Shown: piece by piece, positions 1 through 8,472 of the stretch
Position numbering within the stretch: position 1 is the stretch's first letter
Layout of the letters: every line of letters starts with the position of its first letter
DNA from: Merdimonas faecis
GTDB taxonomy: Bacteria; Bacillota; Clostridia; Lachnospirales; Lachnospiraceae
Direction: 5' to 3'
NCBI RefSeq assembly: GCF_001754075.1
Contig: NZ_MIEH01000010.1
Location: 62,001 to 126,000, forward strand
DNA length: 64,000 bases
Notes under the pieces: model-generated
What the model was told of the DNA's origin: nothing
Seen by the model: the letters and a program-made list of their open reading frames with translations, nothing else
Database searches by the model: none
Position numbers and translations under genes: made by a program

Positions 1-1
1 G

Positions 2-361
2 GGAGGAGAGGAGCCCGGCGGATTCCGGAGACGCTGCGTGGAAGGATTTGATAAGGTGCTGGAAGACTGCCGGCGGGATGGCATAGAGACGGCGGCTCTG
101 ATCGTCCATGGAGGCACCATCATGAGCATCATGGAGGCTTATGCCAGACCTAAGGGCTCTTATTATGATTTTCAAGTGGGAAATGGAGAGGGATATGAAC
201 TGGTTATTACAGATGACGGTGCCGGTACTTGCGGGATTTGTCCTGGATCTTTTGCTGGGGGACCCGGCATGGCTCTATCATCCGGTGCGGCTGATCGGGC
301 TTCTGATCGAAAAGGGAGAAAAAATTATCAGAAAATGTCTGCCAAAGACCAGAGGCGGTGA
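2..361 (+). CDS. Histidine phosphatase family protein, C-terminal part (alpha-ribazole phosphatase-like, CobC)
   Basis: The reading frame is already open at the first base, so this is the C-terminal part of a gene that starts before the window. A Phe-Arg-Arg-Arg-Cys stretch, the late HGGTIMSIM motif carrying the second catalytic-type histidine, and a tail with GNGEGYEL are typical of the phosphoglycerate-mutase-like phosphatases. Lying directly before cbiB and cobD, it most likely removes the 5'-phosphate of alpha-ribazole phosphate or of cobalamin phosphate in nucleotide-loop assembly. The N-terminal RHG motif is outside the window, so the exact substrate is inferred from context. The frame runs 167 nt into cbiB before it stops, longer than a normal operon overlap; the last 50 or so residues look unlike the family. 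Confidence 0.72.
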   Translation, partial: GGEEPGGFRRRCVEGFDKVLEDCRRDGIETAALIVHGGTIMSIMEAYARPKGSYYDFQVGNGEGYELVITDDGAGTCGICPGSFAGGPGMALSSGAADRASDRKGRKNYQKMSAKDQRR

Positions 362-1169
362 GCGCCTGGGCGGAGTGGTCCTGGTGATTTTCGTAGTGAG
401 TATAAGCGCGCTCGTTCCTCTGGGGATCCTTTTGGCGGTGTACCGCTTTTTTGTCCCCCTGGGACTTTTGATCGAGACCTTTTTCTGCTACCAGATCCTG
501 GCGGTGAAGTCGCTTAAGGTGGAAAGTGACCGGGTCTGCCGGGCGCTAAAGGAAGAGGGCCTGATAAGCGGGCGAAAAGCGGTGTCCATGATCGTGGGAA
601 GGGATACGGAAGAATTATCGGAAGAAGGGGTGACAAAGGCTGCGGTGGAGACGGTGGCCGAGAATACCTCTGACGGCGTGATCGCTCCGCTGTTCTACAT
701 GGTGATCGGCGGCGCTGTACTTGGATTTGCCTATAAGGCGGTGAACACCATGGATTCCATGATCGGATATAAGAATGACAAATACCGGTATTTCGGGACG
801 GCAGCGGCAAGGCTTGATGATGCGGCGAACTTTCTTCCCTCCCGGCTTGCGGCGCTTCTGATGATCGCAGCCTCCTTCCTTTTGGGGATGGACGGGCCAG
901 GGGCATTCCGGATCTACTGCCGGGACCGGAAGAATCACAAAAGCCCCAATGCGGCGCAGACGGAGTCTGTCATGGCAGGCGCCCTGGGAGTGGAGCTTGC
1001 GGGAAATGCCTGGTATTTTGGGAAACTTTATGAAAAGCCCACCATCGGGGATCCGAAAAGGCCCATTGAGATCGAAGATATCAGAAGGTCCCACCGGCTG
1101 CTTTACGGCACCAGTATCCTGGCCCTGGCAGTCTTTATGGGAATCAAATGCTGCCTGCTTTGGCTGTGA
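195..1169 (+). CDS. cbiB: Adenosylcobinamide-phosphate synthase CbiB
   Basis: Integral membrane enzyme (324 aa) that joins adenosylcobyric acid to aminopropanol or its phosphate to give adenosylcobinamide (phosphate). The N-terminus has the family pattern DLLLGDP-x-x-L-x-HPVRLIG, followed by several hydrophobic segments; VAENTSDGVIAPLFY and NTMDSMIGYKNDKY in the middle are conserved CbiB blocks. The ATG at 195 is chosen because GGAGAGG lies just upstream and the family N-terminus begins there; an in-frame ATG at 141 would add 18 unrelated residues. It is followed after 15 nt by cobD, whose threonine-phosphate product is its likely co-substrate. Length is normal. Confidence 0.93.
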   Translation: MNWLLQMTVPVLAGFVLDLLLGDPAWLYHPVRLIGLLIEKGEKIIRKCLPKTRGGERLGGVVLVIFVVSISALVPLGILLAVYRFFVPLGLLIETFFCYQILAVKSLKVESDRVCRALKEEGLISGRKAVSMIVGRDTEELSEEGVTKAAVETVAENTSDGVIAPLFYMVIGGAVLGFAYKAVNTMDSMIGYKNDKYRYFGTAAARLDDAANFLPSRLAALLMIAASFLLGMDGPGAFRIYCRDRKNHKSPNAAQTESVMAGALGVELAGNAWYFGKLYEKPTIGDPKRPIEIEDIRRSHRLLYGTSILALAVFMGIKCCLLWL

Positions 1170-1184
1170 TGACAGGAGGTTACG

Positions 1185-2225
1185 ATGAAGAAAGAACAGA
1201 TTCACGGAGGAGATATTTACCGCAACCCGGGGGTGACGGATTTTTCGGTGAACAGTAATCCGCTGGGCGTGCAAAAAGAGGTGCTTTCGGCTCTTAAGGA
1301 GCAGCTGGGAGAAATTGCCCATTACCCGGATATTAAGTGCGAGGCGCTGATCCGGGAGATCTGCCGGTTCGAACAGGTGGAAGAGGAGCAGGTGCTCTGT
1401 GGAAACGGCGCGGCGGAGCTGTTTTTCGCCGCTGCCTTTGCATTAAAGCCAAAGCATGTGCTGCTTCCCGAGCCTTCCTTTGCGGAGTATGAGCGGTCGC
1501 TTCGGTCTGTGGACGCAGTGATCCATGAATATACATTGCGGGAAGAGCAGGATTTTCTGGTGACAGAAGAGATCCTGCAGGCGATCACACCGGAGATGGA
1601 TCTTTTGATCCTGTGTAATCCCAATAACCCAACCGGGCAGGTGGTGGAGCGCCCGCTGCTTCTTAAGATCCTGAAGCGGTGCAAAGAGGCAGGCGTGACC
1701 CTTCTTCTGGATGAGTGCTTTGTGGACTTTCTGGATCATCCGGATCAGGCGACCATGACAGGATTTTTAAAAGAGTATCCTAATCTTCTGATCGTGAAGG
1801 CCTTTACCAAGATATTCTGTATGCCGGGACTGAGGCTTGGGTATGGCCTTTGCAGTGACCCGGGCCTGCTGGAAGAGATGGACCGTTTCTTGCAGCCCTG
1901 GAATGTGTCGGTGCCGGCGCAGATCGCAGGGGTGGCCGCCATGAAGAATCATAAAGAATATCTGGAAGAAACCCGGATGTTTCTAAAAGAAGAGCGGGAA
2001 AAGCTGCGCCGTCAGATGGAAGAACTTGGCGACCGGGTGATCGGCTCCCGGGCCAACTACCTGTTTTTTGCCAGTGAGAAAGGACTTTATGAAAAAGCTC
2101 TGGAGGCCGGATTCTTGATACGGAACTGTGGAAATTACAGAGGACTTGGAGAGGGATATTACCGGATCGCCGTCCGGACAAAGGAAGAAAACGAGAGGTG
2201 GATCGCATGGCGAAAAGGATTATGA
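1185..2225 (+). CDS. cobD: L-threonine-O-3-phosphate decarboxylase CobD
   Basis: PLP enzyme of the class I/II aminotransferase fold (346 aa) that decarboxylates threonine phosphate to (R)-1-amino-2-propanol phosphate, the linker used by CbiB. Visible are the N-terminal HGG and FSVNSNPLG motifs, the CNPNNPTG block, [10 protein letters not shown] with the aspartate that contacts the pyridine nitrogen, and [16 protein letters not shown] with the PLP lysine at about residue 209. Histidinol-phosphate aminotransferase is the nearest alternative, but position between cbiB and cbiP favours CobD. The ATG follows an AGGAGG-type site. Its last codons overlap the start of cbiP. Confidence 0.9.
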   Translation: MKKEQIHGGDIYRNPGVTDFSVNSNPLGVQKEVLSALKEQLGEIAHYPDIKCEALIREICRFEQVEEEQVLCGNGAAELFFAAAFALKPKHVLLPEPSFAEYERSLRSVDAVIHEYTLREEQDFLVTEEILQAITPEMDLLILCNPNNPTGQVVERPLLLKILKRCKEAGVTLLLDECFVDFLDHPDQATMTGFLKEYPNLLIVKAFTKIFCMPGLRLGYGLCSDPGLLEEMDRFLQPWNVSVPAQIAGVAAMKNHKEYLEETRMFLKEEREKLRRQMEELGDRVIGSRANYLFFASEKGLYEKALEAGFLIRNCGNYRGLGEGYYRIAVRTKEENERWIAWRKGL

Positions 2226-3724
2226 TACAAGGAACCATGTCAAATGCAGGAAAGAGTCTGATCTGTGCGGGCCTTTGCAGGATCTTTCATCAGGACGGAT
2301 ACAAGGCGGCGCCCTTTAAATCCCAGAACATGGCATTGAATTCTTTTATCACCGATGATGGACTGGAGATGGGCCGGGCGCAGGTGGTTCAGGCCGAGGC
2401 GGCGAAGATCAGACCCAGAGTAGAGATGAATCCCATCCTGCTAAAGCCCACCAACGATACAGGATCTCAGGTCATCGTAAACGGGAAGGTCTGGCAGGAT
2501 ATGAGCGCCCGGGATTATTTTGCCTGCAAGCGCCGGCTGGTCCCGCAGATCCTGGAAGCATACGGGAAGCTGGAAAAGGAGTATGACTTGATCGTTATCG
2601 AAGGAGCCGGAAGCCCGGCGGAGATCAATCTGAAAGAAAACGACATCGTCAACATGGGGCTGGCAAAGATGCTGGATGCACCGGTCCTGCTGGTGGGAGA
2701 TATCGACCGGGGCGGTGTGTTCGCACAGCTTCTGGGAACCCTGATGCTGCTGGAGCAGGAAGAAAGAGAGCGGGTGAAGGGCCTGATCATCAATAAATTC
2801 CGGGGAGATAAGACCATCCTGGATCCGGGAATACAGATGCTGGAGGAAAGGTGCCGGGTGCCGGTGCTGGGTGTGACTCCATATCTGCATGTGGATATTG
2901 AGGATGAGGACAGCCTGACAGAACGGTTTAGAAAGACAGGCAGCGGCGGAAAGATAGACATTGCGGTGATCCGCACGCCGCGGATCTCCAACTTTACAGA
3001 TTTTCTTGCATTGGAGCATCTGGAAGAAGTGACCCTTCGGTATGTGGAACATCCCGGGCAGCTAAAACGCCCGGATATGATCCTGCTTCCGGGAACCAAG
3101 AATACCATGGGAGACCTGAAATGGATGCGTGAAAATGGGCTGGAAGCGGCCATCTTAAAGGAAGCAGATCAGGGAACGGTCATCTTTGGCATCTGCGGCG
3201 GCTATCAGATGTTAGGAGAAGAGCTGCGAGACCCTGATAAAGTGGAAGAAGGAGGAACCATGCGGGGAATGGGACTCCTTCCTCTGGAGACGGTATTTAC
3301 AAAGGAAAAAACAAGGACCAGGGTCAGCGGAAGGTTCTGCCATGTGGATGGGGCATTAAAGTCATTGGAAGGAAAAGAGCTGGAAGGCTACGAGATCCAT
3401 ATGGGCGTGACCAGAAAAAGGGACGGACAGGAAGAACAGGCAGCTATGAGTCAGATCAAAGACCAGGTCAGCGGCAGGAGGAGCATGGATGGATACAGCC
3501 GGGGAAATGTGTACGGCTCCTATATCCATGGCATCTTTGACCGGGAAGGCGTGGCAGAGGAAATCGCAGAAAGCCTGGCAAAAAAGAAAGGCGTAAGCTT
3601 AAAGGAGATTAAAAACAAGAGCTTAAAAGACTGGAAAGAAGAACAGTACGACCTGCTGGCAGATGCCCTCAGGGAGCATCTTGACATGAAGGCCATTTAT
3701 CAGATCTTGGAGGAGGAAGAGTAG
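2207..3724 (+). CDS. cbiP: Cobyric acid synthase CbiP/CobQ
   Basis: Glutamine- and ATP-dependent amidase (505 aa) that amidates side chains b, d, e and g of adenosylcobyrinic a,c-diamide. The N-terminal synthetase domain starts with GTMSNAGKS (residues about 8-16) and contains the [12 protein letters not shown] and [11 protein letters not shown] blocks. The C-terminal class I-type amidotransferase domain has the nucleophile in FGICGGYQM (Cys about 330) and the histidine in [10 protein letters not shown] (about 441). ATG 2207 is preferred to the upstream GTG at 2198 because AGAGGTG sits 6 nt before it. It overlaps the end of cobD by 19 nt, implying translational coupling. Confidence 0.94.
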   Translation: MAKRIMIQGTMSNAGKSLICAGLCRIFHQDGYKAAPFKSQNMALNSFITDDGLEMGRAQVVQAEAAKIRPRVEMNPILLKPTNDTGSQVIVNGKVWQDMSARDYFACKRRLVPQILEAYGKLEKEYDLIVIEGAGSPAEINLKENDIVNMGLAKMLDAPVLLVGDIDRGGVFAQLLGTLMLLEQEERERVKGLIINKFRGDKTILDPGIQMLEERCRVPVLGVTPYLHVDIEDEDSLTERFRKTGSGGKIDIAVIRTPRISNFTDFLALEHLEEVTLRYVEHPGQLKRPDMILLPGTKNTMGDLKWMRENGLEAAILKEADQGTVIFGICGGYQMLGEELRDPDKVEEGGTMRGMGLLPLETVFTKEKTRTRVSGRFCHVDGALKSLEGKELEGYEIHMGVTRKRDGQEEQAAMSQIKDQVSGRRSMDGYSRGNVYGSYIHGIFDREGVAEEIAESLAKKKGVSLKEIKNKSLKDWKEEQYDLLADALREHLDMKAIYQILEEEE

Positions 3725-3727
3725 TCG

Positions 3728-4357
3728 ATGGAGATTGAGATTGTACGGCCGGAAGAGATCGAGAAGCGGAGTTTCGCGATCATTTCGGAAGAGTTAAAGG
3801 CGCAGGGCATGACCCTGCCAGAAGACCAGGAGGCAGTGACCAAGCGGTGCATCCATACCAGCGCAGACTTTGATTATGCCAGAAATCTGACGTTTTCCGA
3901 GGGGGCAGTTGAAAAAGCAAAGGAAGCGATCCGTCATGGTGCGTCCATCGTCACGGATACCCAGATGGCCCGGTCCGGCATCAATAAAAGGGTACTGGAG
4001 CAATACGGCGGACAAGTATACTGCTTCATGTCGGATACAGATGTGGCAGAGGAGGCGAAGAGGGCCGGTACTACCCGGGCCGTCGCCAGCATGGAGAAGG
4101 CCTGTGCCTTAGAAGAGGACCTGATCTTTGCCATCGGCAATGCGCCTACCGCGCTGATCCGTCTGTATGAGCTGATCCGGGAAGGGCGAATCGCTCCCAA
4201 ACTGGTCATCGGCGCTCCGGTAGGGTTCGTCAATGTGGTGCAGTCCAAGGAGCAGATCCTGACCTTAAAGGATACGCCCTACATCGTGGCCCGGGGAAGA
4301 AAGGGCGGCAGCAATATTGCAGCCTGCATCTGCAACGCCTTACTGTATCAATGTTAA
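3728..4357 (+). CDS. cbiC: Precorrin-8X / cobalt-precorrin-8 methylmutase CbiC
   Basis: Moves the methyl group from C-11 to C-12 to form (cobalt-)hydrogenobyrinate/cobyrinate. The 209-residue length is normal. Histidine 43 in the block IHTSADFDYARN corresponds to the catalytic histidine of the family; TDTQMARSGINK, AIGNAPTAL and GAPVGFVNVVQSKE are also conserved. The start is 3 nt after the cbiP stop with a GGAGGAGG-rich stretch before it. In this operon it stands between corrin-amidating enzymes and the cobalt transporter; the remaining ring-methylation genes (cbiE, F, G, H, J, L, T, D) are not in the window. Confidence 0.95.
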   Translation: MEIEIVRPEEIEKRSFAIISEELKAQGMTLPEDQEAVTKRCIHTSADFDYARNLTFSEGAVEKAKEAIRHGASIVTDTQMARSGINKRVLEQYGGQVYCFMSDTDVAEEAKRAGTTRAVASMEKACALEEDLIFAIGNAPTALIRLYELIREGRIAPKLVIGAPVGFVNVVQSKEQILTLKDTPYIVARGRKGGSNIAACICNALLYQC

Positions 4358-4380
4358 AATACTTGGAGGGATGAAAACAA

Positions 4381-5154
4381 ATGAACAAATGGAGCAAATC
4401 AGAAAAAGGACTGCTGTTTGCCGTCACACTTGCGGCTGCCGTGTATGTCTGCGGTCTTGATACGAAGGCCATGCACATCATGGAAGGGTATCTTCCGGCA
4501 GGCTACTGCATTGCCTGGGGAGCAGTCTGCCTTCCGTTTCTGGCGGCGGGGTACCTTCGGATCCGGAAGCTGGTAAAGGAGCAGAAGAAAGCATTGATCC
4601 TGCTGGCTATGTCCGGGGCGTTTATCTTCGTGATCTCATCGCTGAAGATCCCATCGGTCACCGGAAGCTGCAGTCATATGACAGGGACTGGGCTTGGAGC
4701 CATCCTGTTTGGGCCTTCCACAGTCAGTATCTTAGGCATCATCGTACTGGTCTTTCAGGCGGTGCTTTTGGCCCATGGAGGGCTCACCACGCTGGGAGCC
4801 AACACTTTTAGCATGGCGATTGCAGGACCGCTTTTCAGTTTTGGGATCTATAAGCTTGGCATCCGGTTTGGTTGGAACCGGAAGGCAGTGATTTTTGCGG
4901 CTGCTTTTCTGGGAGATCTTCTGACCTACTGCGTCACCAGCATCCAGCTGGCGCTTGCCTATCCAAGCGAGACGGGCGGAGTGGCAGCAAGCGCTGTGAA
5001 GTTTCTGGGTGTATTTGCCCCGACGCAGCTGCCGCTGGCAGTGCTGGAGGGAATCCTGACGGTGCTGATCGTGATCGGGATGGAAAGCTTTGCGGCTCCG
5101 GAACTTCGGGCGATCGGATTTTTCAGAAAGGAGAAGACGAATGGCAGAGCATAA
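4381..5154 (+). CDS. cbiM: Cobalt ECF transporter substrate-capture subunit CbiM
   Basis: Membrane S-component of the CbiMNQO cobalt importer (257 aa). The first 30 residues form a signal-peptide-like hydrophobic stretch, followed by [10 protein letters not shown]; in known CbiM proteins the mature N-terminal Met-His is a cobalt ligand. Several hydrophobic helices follow, with conserved [12 protein letters not shown] and [21 protein letters not shown] blocks. An AGG-rich site precedes the ATG. It overlaps cbiN by 14 nt. Transport of cobalt next to cobalamin synthesis genes supports cobalt over nickel. Confidence 0.95.
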   Translation: MNKWSKSEKGLLFAVTLAAAVYVCGLDTKAMHIMEGYLPAGYCIAWGAVCLPFLAAGYLRIRKLVKEQKKALILLAMSGAFIFVISSLKIPSVTGSCSHMTGTGLGAILFGPSTVSILGIIVLVFQAVLLAHGGLTTLGANTFSMAIAGPLFSFGIYKLGIRFGWNRKAVIFAAAFLGDLLTYCVTSIQLALAYPSETGGVAASAVKFLGVFAPTQLPLAVLEGILTVLIVIGMESFAAPELRAIGFFRKEKTNGRA

Positions 5155-5470
5155 GAAATCAAATAAAGGACTGGTGTGCGTACTGATCCTGGTCAGTATC
5201 CTGCTGGTGGTGGTTCCCTTTCTTGCCTTAAGAGGGGCGGAATTTGGCGGAAGCGACGACGCGGGAAGCCAGATGGTAAACGAAGTAACAGGGACAGAGT
5301 ATGAGCCCTGGTTCACTCCGGTATTGGAAAACCTGATCGGAGGAGAGATCCCTGGCGAGATTGAAAGCCTGATCTTCTGTGTGCAGACTGGGATTGGCGT
5401 AGGGATCCTGGCGTTTTGCTTTGGCTACCTGGTGGCCCGCAAGAAATACTCCAGGGGACAAGAGGAATGA
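5141..5470 (+). CDS. cbiN: Cobalt ECF transporter subunit CbiN
   Basis: Small two-helix accessory protein (109 aa) that pairs with CbiM for cobalt loading. There is one N-terminal hydrophobic helix (about residues 12-30), a soluble loop with [16 protein letters not shown], and a second helix near residues 75-98. The ATG at 5141 has AAAGGAGAAG upstream and lies inside the end of cbiM; a longer in-frame reading from 5090 has no family support. The stop overlaps the first codons of cbiQ, keeping the four transporter genes coupled. Confidence 0.9.
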   Translation: MAEHKKSNKGLVCVLILVSILLVVVPFLALRGAEFGGSDDAGSQMVNEVTGTEYEPWFTPVLENLIGGEIPGEIESLIFCVQTGIGVGILAFCFGYLVARKKYSRGQEE

Positions 5471-6228
5471 TGCGAGGGGAAAAAGGCGGTCTTTCCCCTA
5501 TGCCAAGAGTCCTGTTCTGTCTGGGTATGATGGTAACAGCAGTCTGCTCGGCCCATCCTTTTCTGGGGGCCGAGCTTTCGGTGGTCATGTTTTTGTGGGC
5601 CAGGGTATACGGGAAGGTGCCGGTAGGAAAATATCTCCGGATGTTCCGGCTGCCGCTTGGGTTTCTGGCGCTTTCCGGACTGGTGCTTTTGTGGGAATAT
5701 TCTGGCGTGAGGGAAGGAATCTTAAGCTTTTCCGTTGGGCCGGGATATCTTAGCATGACTAGGGAGACGGTGCTTAGGACAATTCTTGTTACTTTCCGGG
5801 CCCTGGGAGCGGTGTCTGCCTTGTTTGCATTAGGAATGACTACGCCGGTGACGGAGTTGACCGGTGTTTTGAAGCGCCTGCACTGCCCGGATCTGATCTG
5901 CAGCCTGATGTATCTGATGTACCGCTATATTTTTCTGATGTATCAGGTACATGGAAATATGAAGCAGGCGGCGGAAGGAAGAATGGGATACATGGATTAC
6001 CGGACTTCTCTTCGTACCACAGCCGGGATCTATGGAAATCTTCTGGCCTACAGTTACCGACAGGCAGGGGCAAATTTTGACGCTATGGAAAGCCGCTGCT
6101 TTGATGGAAGTGTTCGGTTCCTTTCGGGGAAATACCGGAAAGACTGGAGGAAGACAGTGATTCTTGTGATTCTGGTCCTTTTAGAAATAGGAATCTGTAT
6201 CTGCTGGCGCAGTTGGCCGGCAATCTAG
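5467..6228 (+). CDS. cbiQ: Cobalt ECF transporter transmembrane subunit CbiQ (EcfT type)
   Basis: Transmembrane coupling subunit (about 253 aa) linking CbiM/N to the CbiO ATPase. Hydrophobic helices occur near residues 18-45, 58-80, 100-125 and 145-170, and the C-terminal part has AEGRMGYMDYR and AMESRCFDG, matching the cytoplasmic coupling helices of EcfT proteins. Two adjacent ATG codons at 5467 and 5470 overlap the cbiN stop and either could serve as the start; AGGGG lies upstream. Its end lies 35 nt before cbiO. Confidence 0.9.
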   Translation: MMRGEKGGLSPMPRVLFCLGMMVTAVCSAHPFLGAELSVVMFLWARVYGKVPVGKYLRMFRLPLGFLALSGLVLLWEYSGVREGILSFSVGPGYLSMTRETVLRTILVTFRALGAVSALFALGMTTPVTELTGVLKRLHCPDLICSLMYLMYRYIFLMYQVHGNMKQAAEGRMGYMDYRTSLRTTAGIYGNLLAYSYRQAGANFDAMESRCFDGSVRFLSGKYRKDWRKTVILVILVLLEIGICICWRSWPAI

Positions 6229-6263
6229 TGGACGATCAGGAGCTGGAAGGGAGGAGACAAGGA

Positions 6264-7124
6264 ATGGATGAAATTTTAAGACTGAAAGACCTGTCTTTTC
6301 GGTATGAGGAAGAAAAGGCATGGGCGCTTAAGGAGGTAAGCCTTTCTATTTCCTCCGGTGAAAAAATTGCGGTCCTTGGGAATAACGGAGCCGGAAAGAG
6401 TACGTTTTTCCGGTGCTGCAACGGAATCTTAAGACCAAAGGAAGGCAGTCTGTATCTGAAAGGGGAGAAGATTTCCTGGAAAAAGAAGGAAATCCTGAAT
6501 CTGCGCCAGAGTGTGGGGCTGATCTTCCAGGAAGCGGATCATCAGCTGATCGCCGGAACGGTGGCAGAAGAGGTCAGCTTTGGCCCCATGAATCTGAAGC
6601 TTTCGGAACAGGAGGTAAGAAACCGAGTGGAAAAAGCCCTTGCGGCCATGGAGCTTCTTAAGTATCAGGAAAAAGCCCCTCATGAACTCTCCGGCGGGGA
6701 GAAAAAGCGGGTCAGCATTGCCGACATCCTGGCGATGGAGCCGGAGCTGATGCTCCTGGACGAACCGGCATCCAGCTTAGATCCGGTGAACCAAAGCCTC
6801 CTGGAGGAGAACTTGGAAAAGCTTCACCAGAAGGGAATCGCTCTGGTGGTGGCCACCCACGATGTGGATTTTGCCTGGCGGTGGGCAAAACGGATCCTGA
6901 TCTTCCATCAGGGCAGGCTTGTGGCAGACGGCAGAGGAGAGGAAATCTTTGCAGACGAAGCGCTGATAGAAAAAAGCGGCCTTAAGAAGCCGCTTCTCTA
7001 CGAGGTAGGAAAGATCTATGGAATTTCGCCTTTGCCAAAGACTCTTAAAGAATTGCTTCCAGATGGCGAAGGAATATCTTCCGGATCTGCGGAAATTCTC
7101 CCAGCCCCTTCAGATGGCAGGTAA
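6264..7124 (+). CDS. cbiO: Cobalt ECF transporter ATPase CbiO
   Basis: ABC ATPase (286 aa) that powers CbiMNQ. It has Walker A GNNGAGKST (about residues 36-44), a Q-loop in LIFQEADHQL, the ECF-type GPMNL block, signature LSGGEKKR, Walker B LMLLDEPASSLD and the switch histidine in VATHDVDF. The ATG at 6264 has GGAGGAG 7 nt upstream. It is the last plus-strand gene of the cobalamin operon here. Its final 80 nt overlap the 3' end of cbiK on the opposite strand. Confidence 0.94.
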   Translation: MDEILRLKDLSFRYEEEKAWALKEVSLSISSGEKIAVLGNNGAGKSTFFRCCNGILRPKEGSLYLKGEKISWKKKEILNLRQSVGLIFQEADHQLIAGTVAEEVSFGPMNLKLSEQEVRNRVEKALAAMELLKYQEKAPHELSGGEKKRVSIADILAMEPELMLLDEPASSLDPVNQSLLEENLEKLHQKGIALVVATHDVDFAWRWAKRILIFHQGRLVADGRGEEIFADEALIEKSGLKKPLLYEVGKIYGISPLPKTLKELLPDGEGISSGSAEILPAPSDGR

Positions 7125-7857
7125 CCTGATAACCGGCTGACCGGAACTGCTCCTTCCAGGAGTCTGGATCGTCTCCTGCCATATCGTTTTTTGCATGGTC
7201 CCCTGCCACGATCATAAGGGGCAGAAGATGAAGGGAGCGGATAGGGCTGCCTTCCAGATGGCGGAGCACATCCCGGGGGGCGGGATAGGCTTCTACCGTT
7301 CCCACGTGGATATGAGAGAGCCTTAAGTCCTTGCACATATAGTCCAGGGCGGCATAGACCGTGTTAGAGAAGTGGTCGCTGCCATGGCCCATCAGGATCA
7401 GGGCCTCATCTTCTTTCAAGAAAGAATATTCTCCAGCGAGGGTCGAGATGACTTCTTTCAAATCTTCCGTAGAGGACAGAAGAGGGGCGCCGAAGCTAAT
7501 GGAAGAAAACTGATCCCGGAAAGCCAGGGCGTCCGCCGTCATCCGGTCGTTTTCGATGCCGTTCAGGATATGGGTAGGCTGGATGCAGACGTCGGTAATG
7601 CCGTCCCGGCGCATGTTTTCCAGAGCCTCTGTGACGGTGGGGATATGCTCACCGGTGGTGCGTGAAAGCTTTCGGATGATCATCTGGCTGGTCCAGGCAC
7701 TGTATACCGCAAGATCCGGATGGGCATTCCGGATGCTTTCTTCGATGGCGTTGATCGTGACTGCCCGGGTATCCGGATGGCTGGTGCCGAAGCTGACGAC
7801 AAGGATACCTTTTTTGGGAGAAATCGCTGTGTCAGAAGGTGTATTTTTTGTTATCAT
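7045..7857 (-). CDS. cbiK: Anaerobic sirohydrochlorin cobaltochelatase CbiK
   Basis: Inserts Co2+ into sirohydrochlorin, committing it to cobalamin. The 270-residue protein has the two metal-site histidines expected of CbiK, in LMGHGSDHF (His158) and IVAGDHAKNDM (His221), plus the N-terminal VSFGTSHPDTR block. There is no signal peptide, so it is cytoplasmic rather than a periplasmic CbiK-P form. AAAGGAGA precedes the ATG. It is transcribed away from the sirC-hem operon and towards cbiO, with an 80-nt tail-to-tail overlap with cbiO. Confidence 0.93.
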   Translation of the reverse strand: MITKNTPSDTAISPKKGILVVSFGTSHPDTRAVTINAIEESIRNAHPDLAVYSAWTSQMIIRKLSRTTGEHIPTVTEALENMRRDGITDVCIQPTHILNGIENDRMTADALAFRDQFSSISFGAPLLSSTEDLKEVISTLAGEYSFLKEDEALILMGHGSDHFSNTVYAALDYMCKDLRLSHIHVGTVEAYPAPRDVLRHLEGSPIRSLHLLPLMIVAGDHAKNDMAGDDPDSWKEQFRSAGYQVTCHLKGLGEFPQIRKIFLRHLEAIL

Positions 7858-7885
7858 AAAGAGAGTCTCCTTTCGAAATTGACAG

Positions 7886-7906
7886 GTGCAAAAAAGAAAA
7901 TTGCAC
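7886..7906. promoter_or_regulatory. Inverted repeat in the divergent cbiK / sirC-hem intergenic region
   Basis: GTGCAA and TTGCAC form a perfect 6-bp dyad separated by 9 A-rich bases, between the divergent starts of cbiK and the sirC-hem operon. A TTGACA lies at 7879-7884 on the plus strand, but I could not pair it with a good -10. The dyad could be an operator for either or both units; no regulator can be named. Confidence 0.35.
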
Positions 7907-7989
7907 TGCTGTCATTATAGCAGGGGAGAAGAGAGGACCGCAACTGAAAATGAAAGGATATGAAGGAATGGCGCGGGAGGTGGAGAATA

Positions 7990-8472
7990 GTGGAAAAGCC
8001 TTTTTTCCCAATGTTTATTGATCTGTCAAAAAAGAAGGTAGTGGTCATCGGCGGAGGCCGCATCGCAGGACGGCGGATCAGGACGCTCCTGTCATTTGCA
8101 GGGCAGATCTGTGTGATCGCGCCTGAGGTGACGGAAGAGATTGAAGGTTATATAAAAGAAGGAAGGGTCACCCATTTGAAAACCCGGTATGCGCCGGGAT
8201 TGATCCAGGATGCGGATCTTCTGCTGGCGGCCACGGATGATCCGGTCTGCAATGAACAGGCGGCAGACGAGTGCAGGAGACGTGGGATTCCGGTCAATGT
8301 GTCCCACAAAAAGGAATTGTGTGATTTCTATTTCCCGGGGACCGCGGTGTGCGGGGATCTGACAGCCGGAGTCACGGCCAGCGGGCGGGACCATGGAAAG
8401 GCGAAAAGAGCCCGGGAGGAAATCGAAAAGATATTAATAAAACTAGAGGAAGAGACAGAGCATGATGAGTAG
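7990..8472 (+). CDS. Precorrin-2 dehydrogenase / sirohydrochlorin-type bifunctional protein (SirC/Met8-like)
   Basis: NAD-dependent oxidation of precorrin-2 to sirohydrochlorin, the substrate of CbiK. The Rossmann motif VVVIGGGRIAGRR is near residues 15-27, followed by VTHLKTRYAPGLIQDADLLLAATDD and VNVSHKKELCDFYFPG, the standard CysG N-terminal/Met8 blocks, and a short C-terminal helix. At about 160 aa it is the short form. GTG 7990 is chosen since GGGAGG ends 9 nt before it; an ATG at 7960 would add 10 residues but has a poor site. It overlaps hemC by 11 nt. Whether it also chelates metal cannot be judged from the sequence. Confidence 0.85.
   Translation: MEKPFFPMFIDLSKKKVVVIGGGRIAGRRIRTLLSFAGQICVIAPEVTEEIEGYIKEGRVTHLKTRYAPGLIQDADLLLAATDDPVCNEQAADECRRRGIPVNVSHKKELCDFYFPGTAVCGDLTAGVTASGRDHGKAKRAREEIEKILIKLEEETEHDE

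Noticed and set aside
7858-7989. Cobalamin riboswitch before cbiK or the hem operon
   Set aside because: The conserved B12-box core is not visible and the region is too short; only an A-rich dyad is present.
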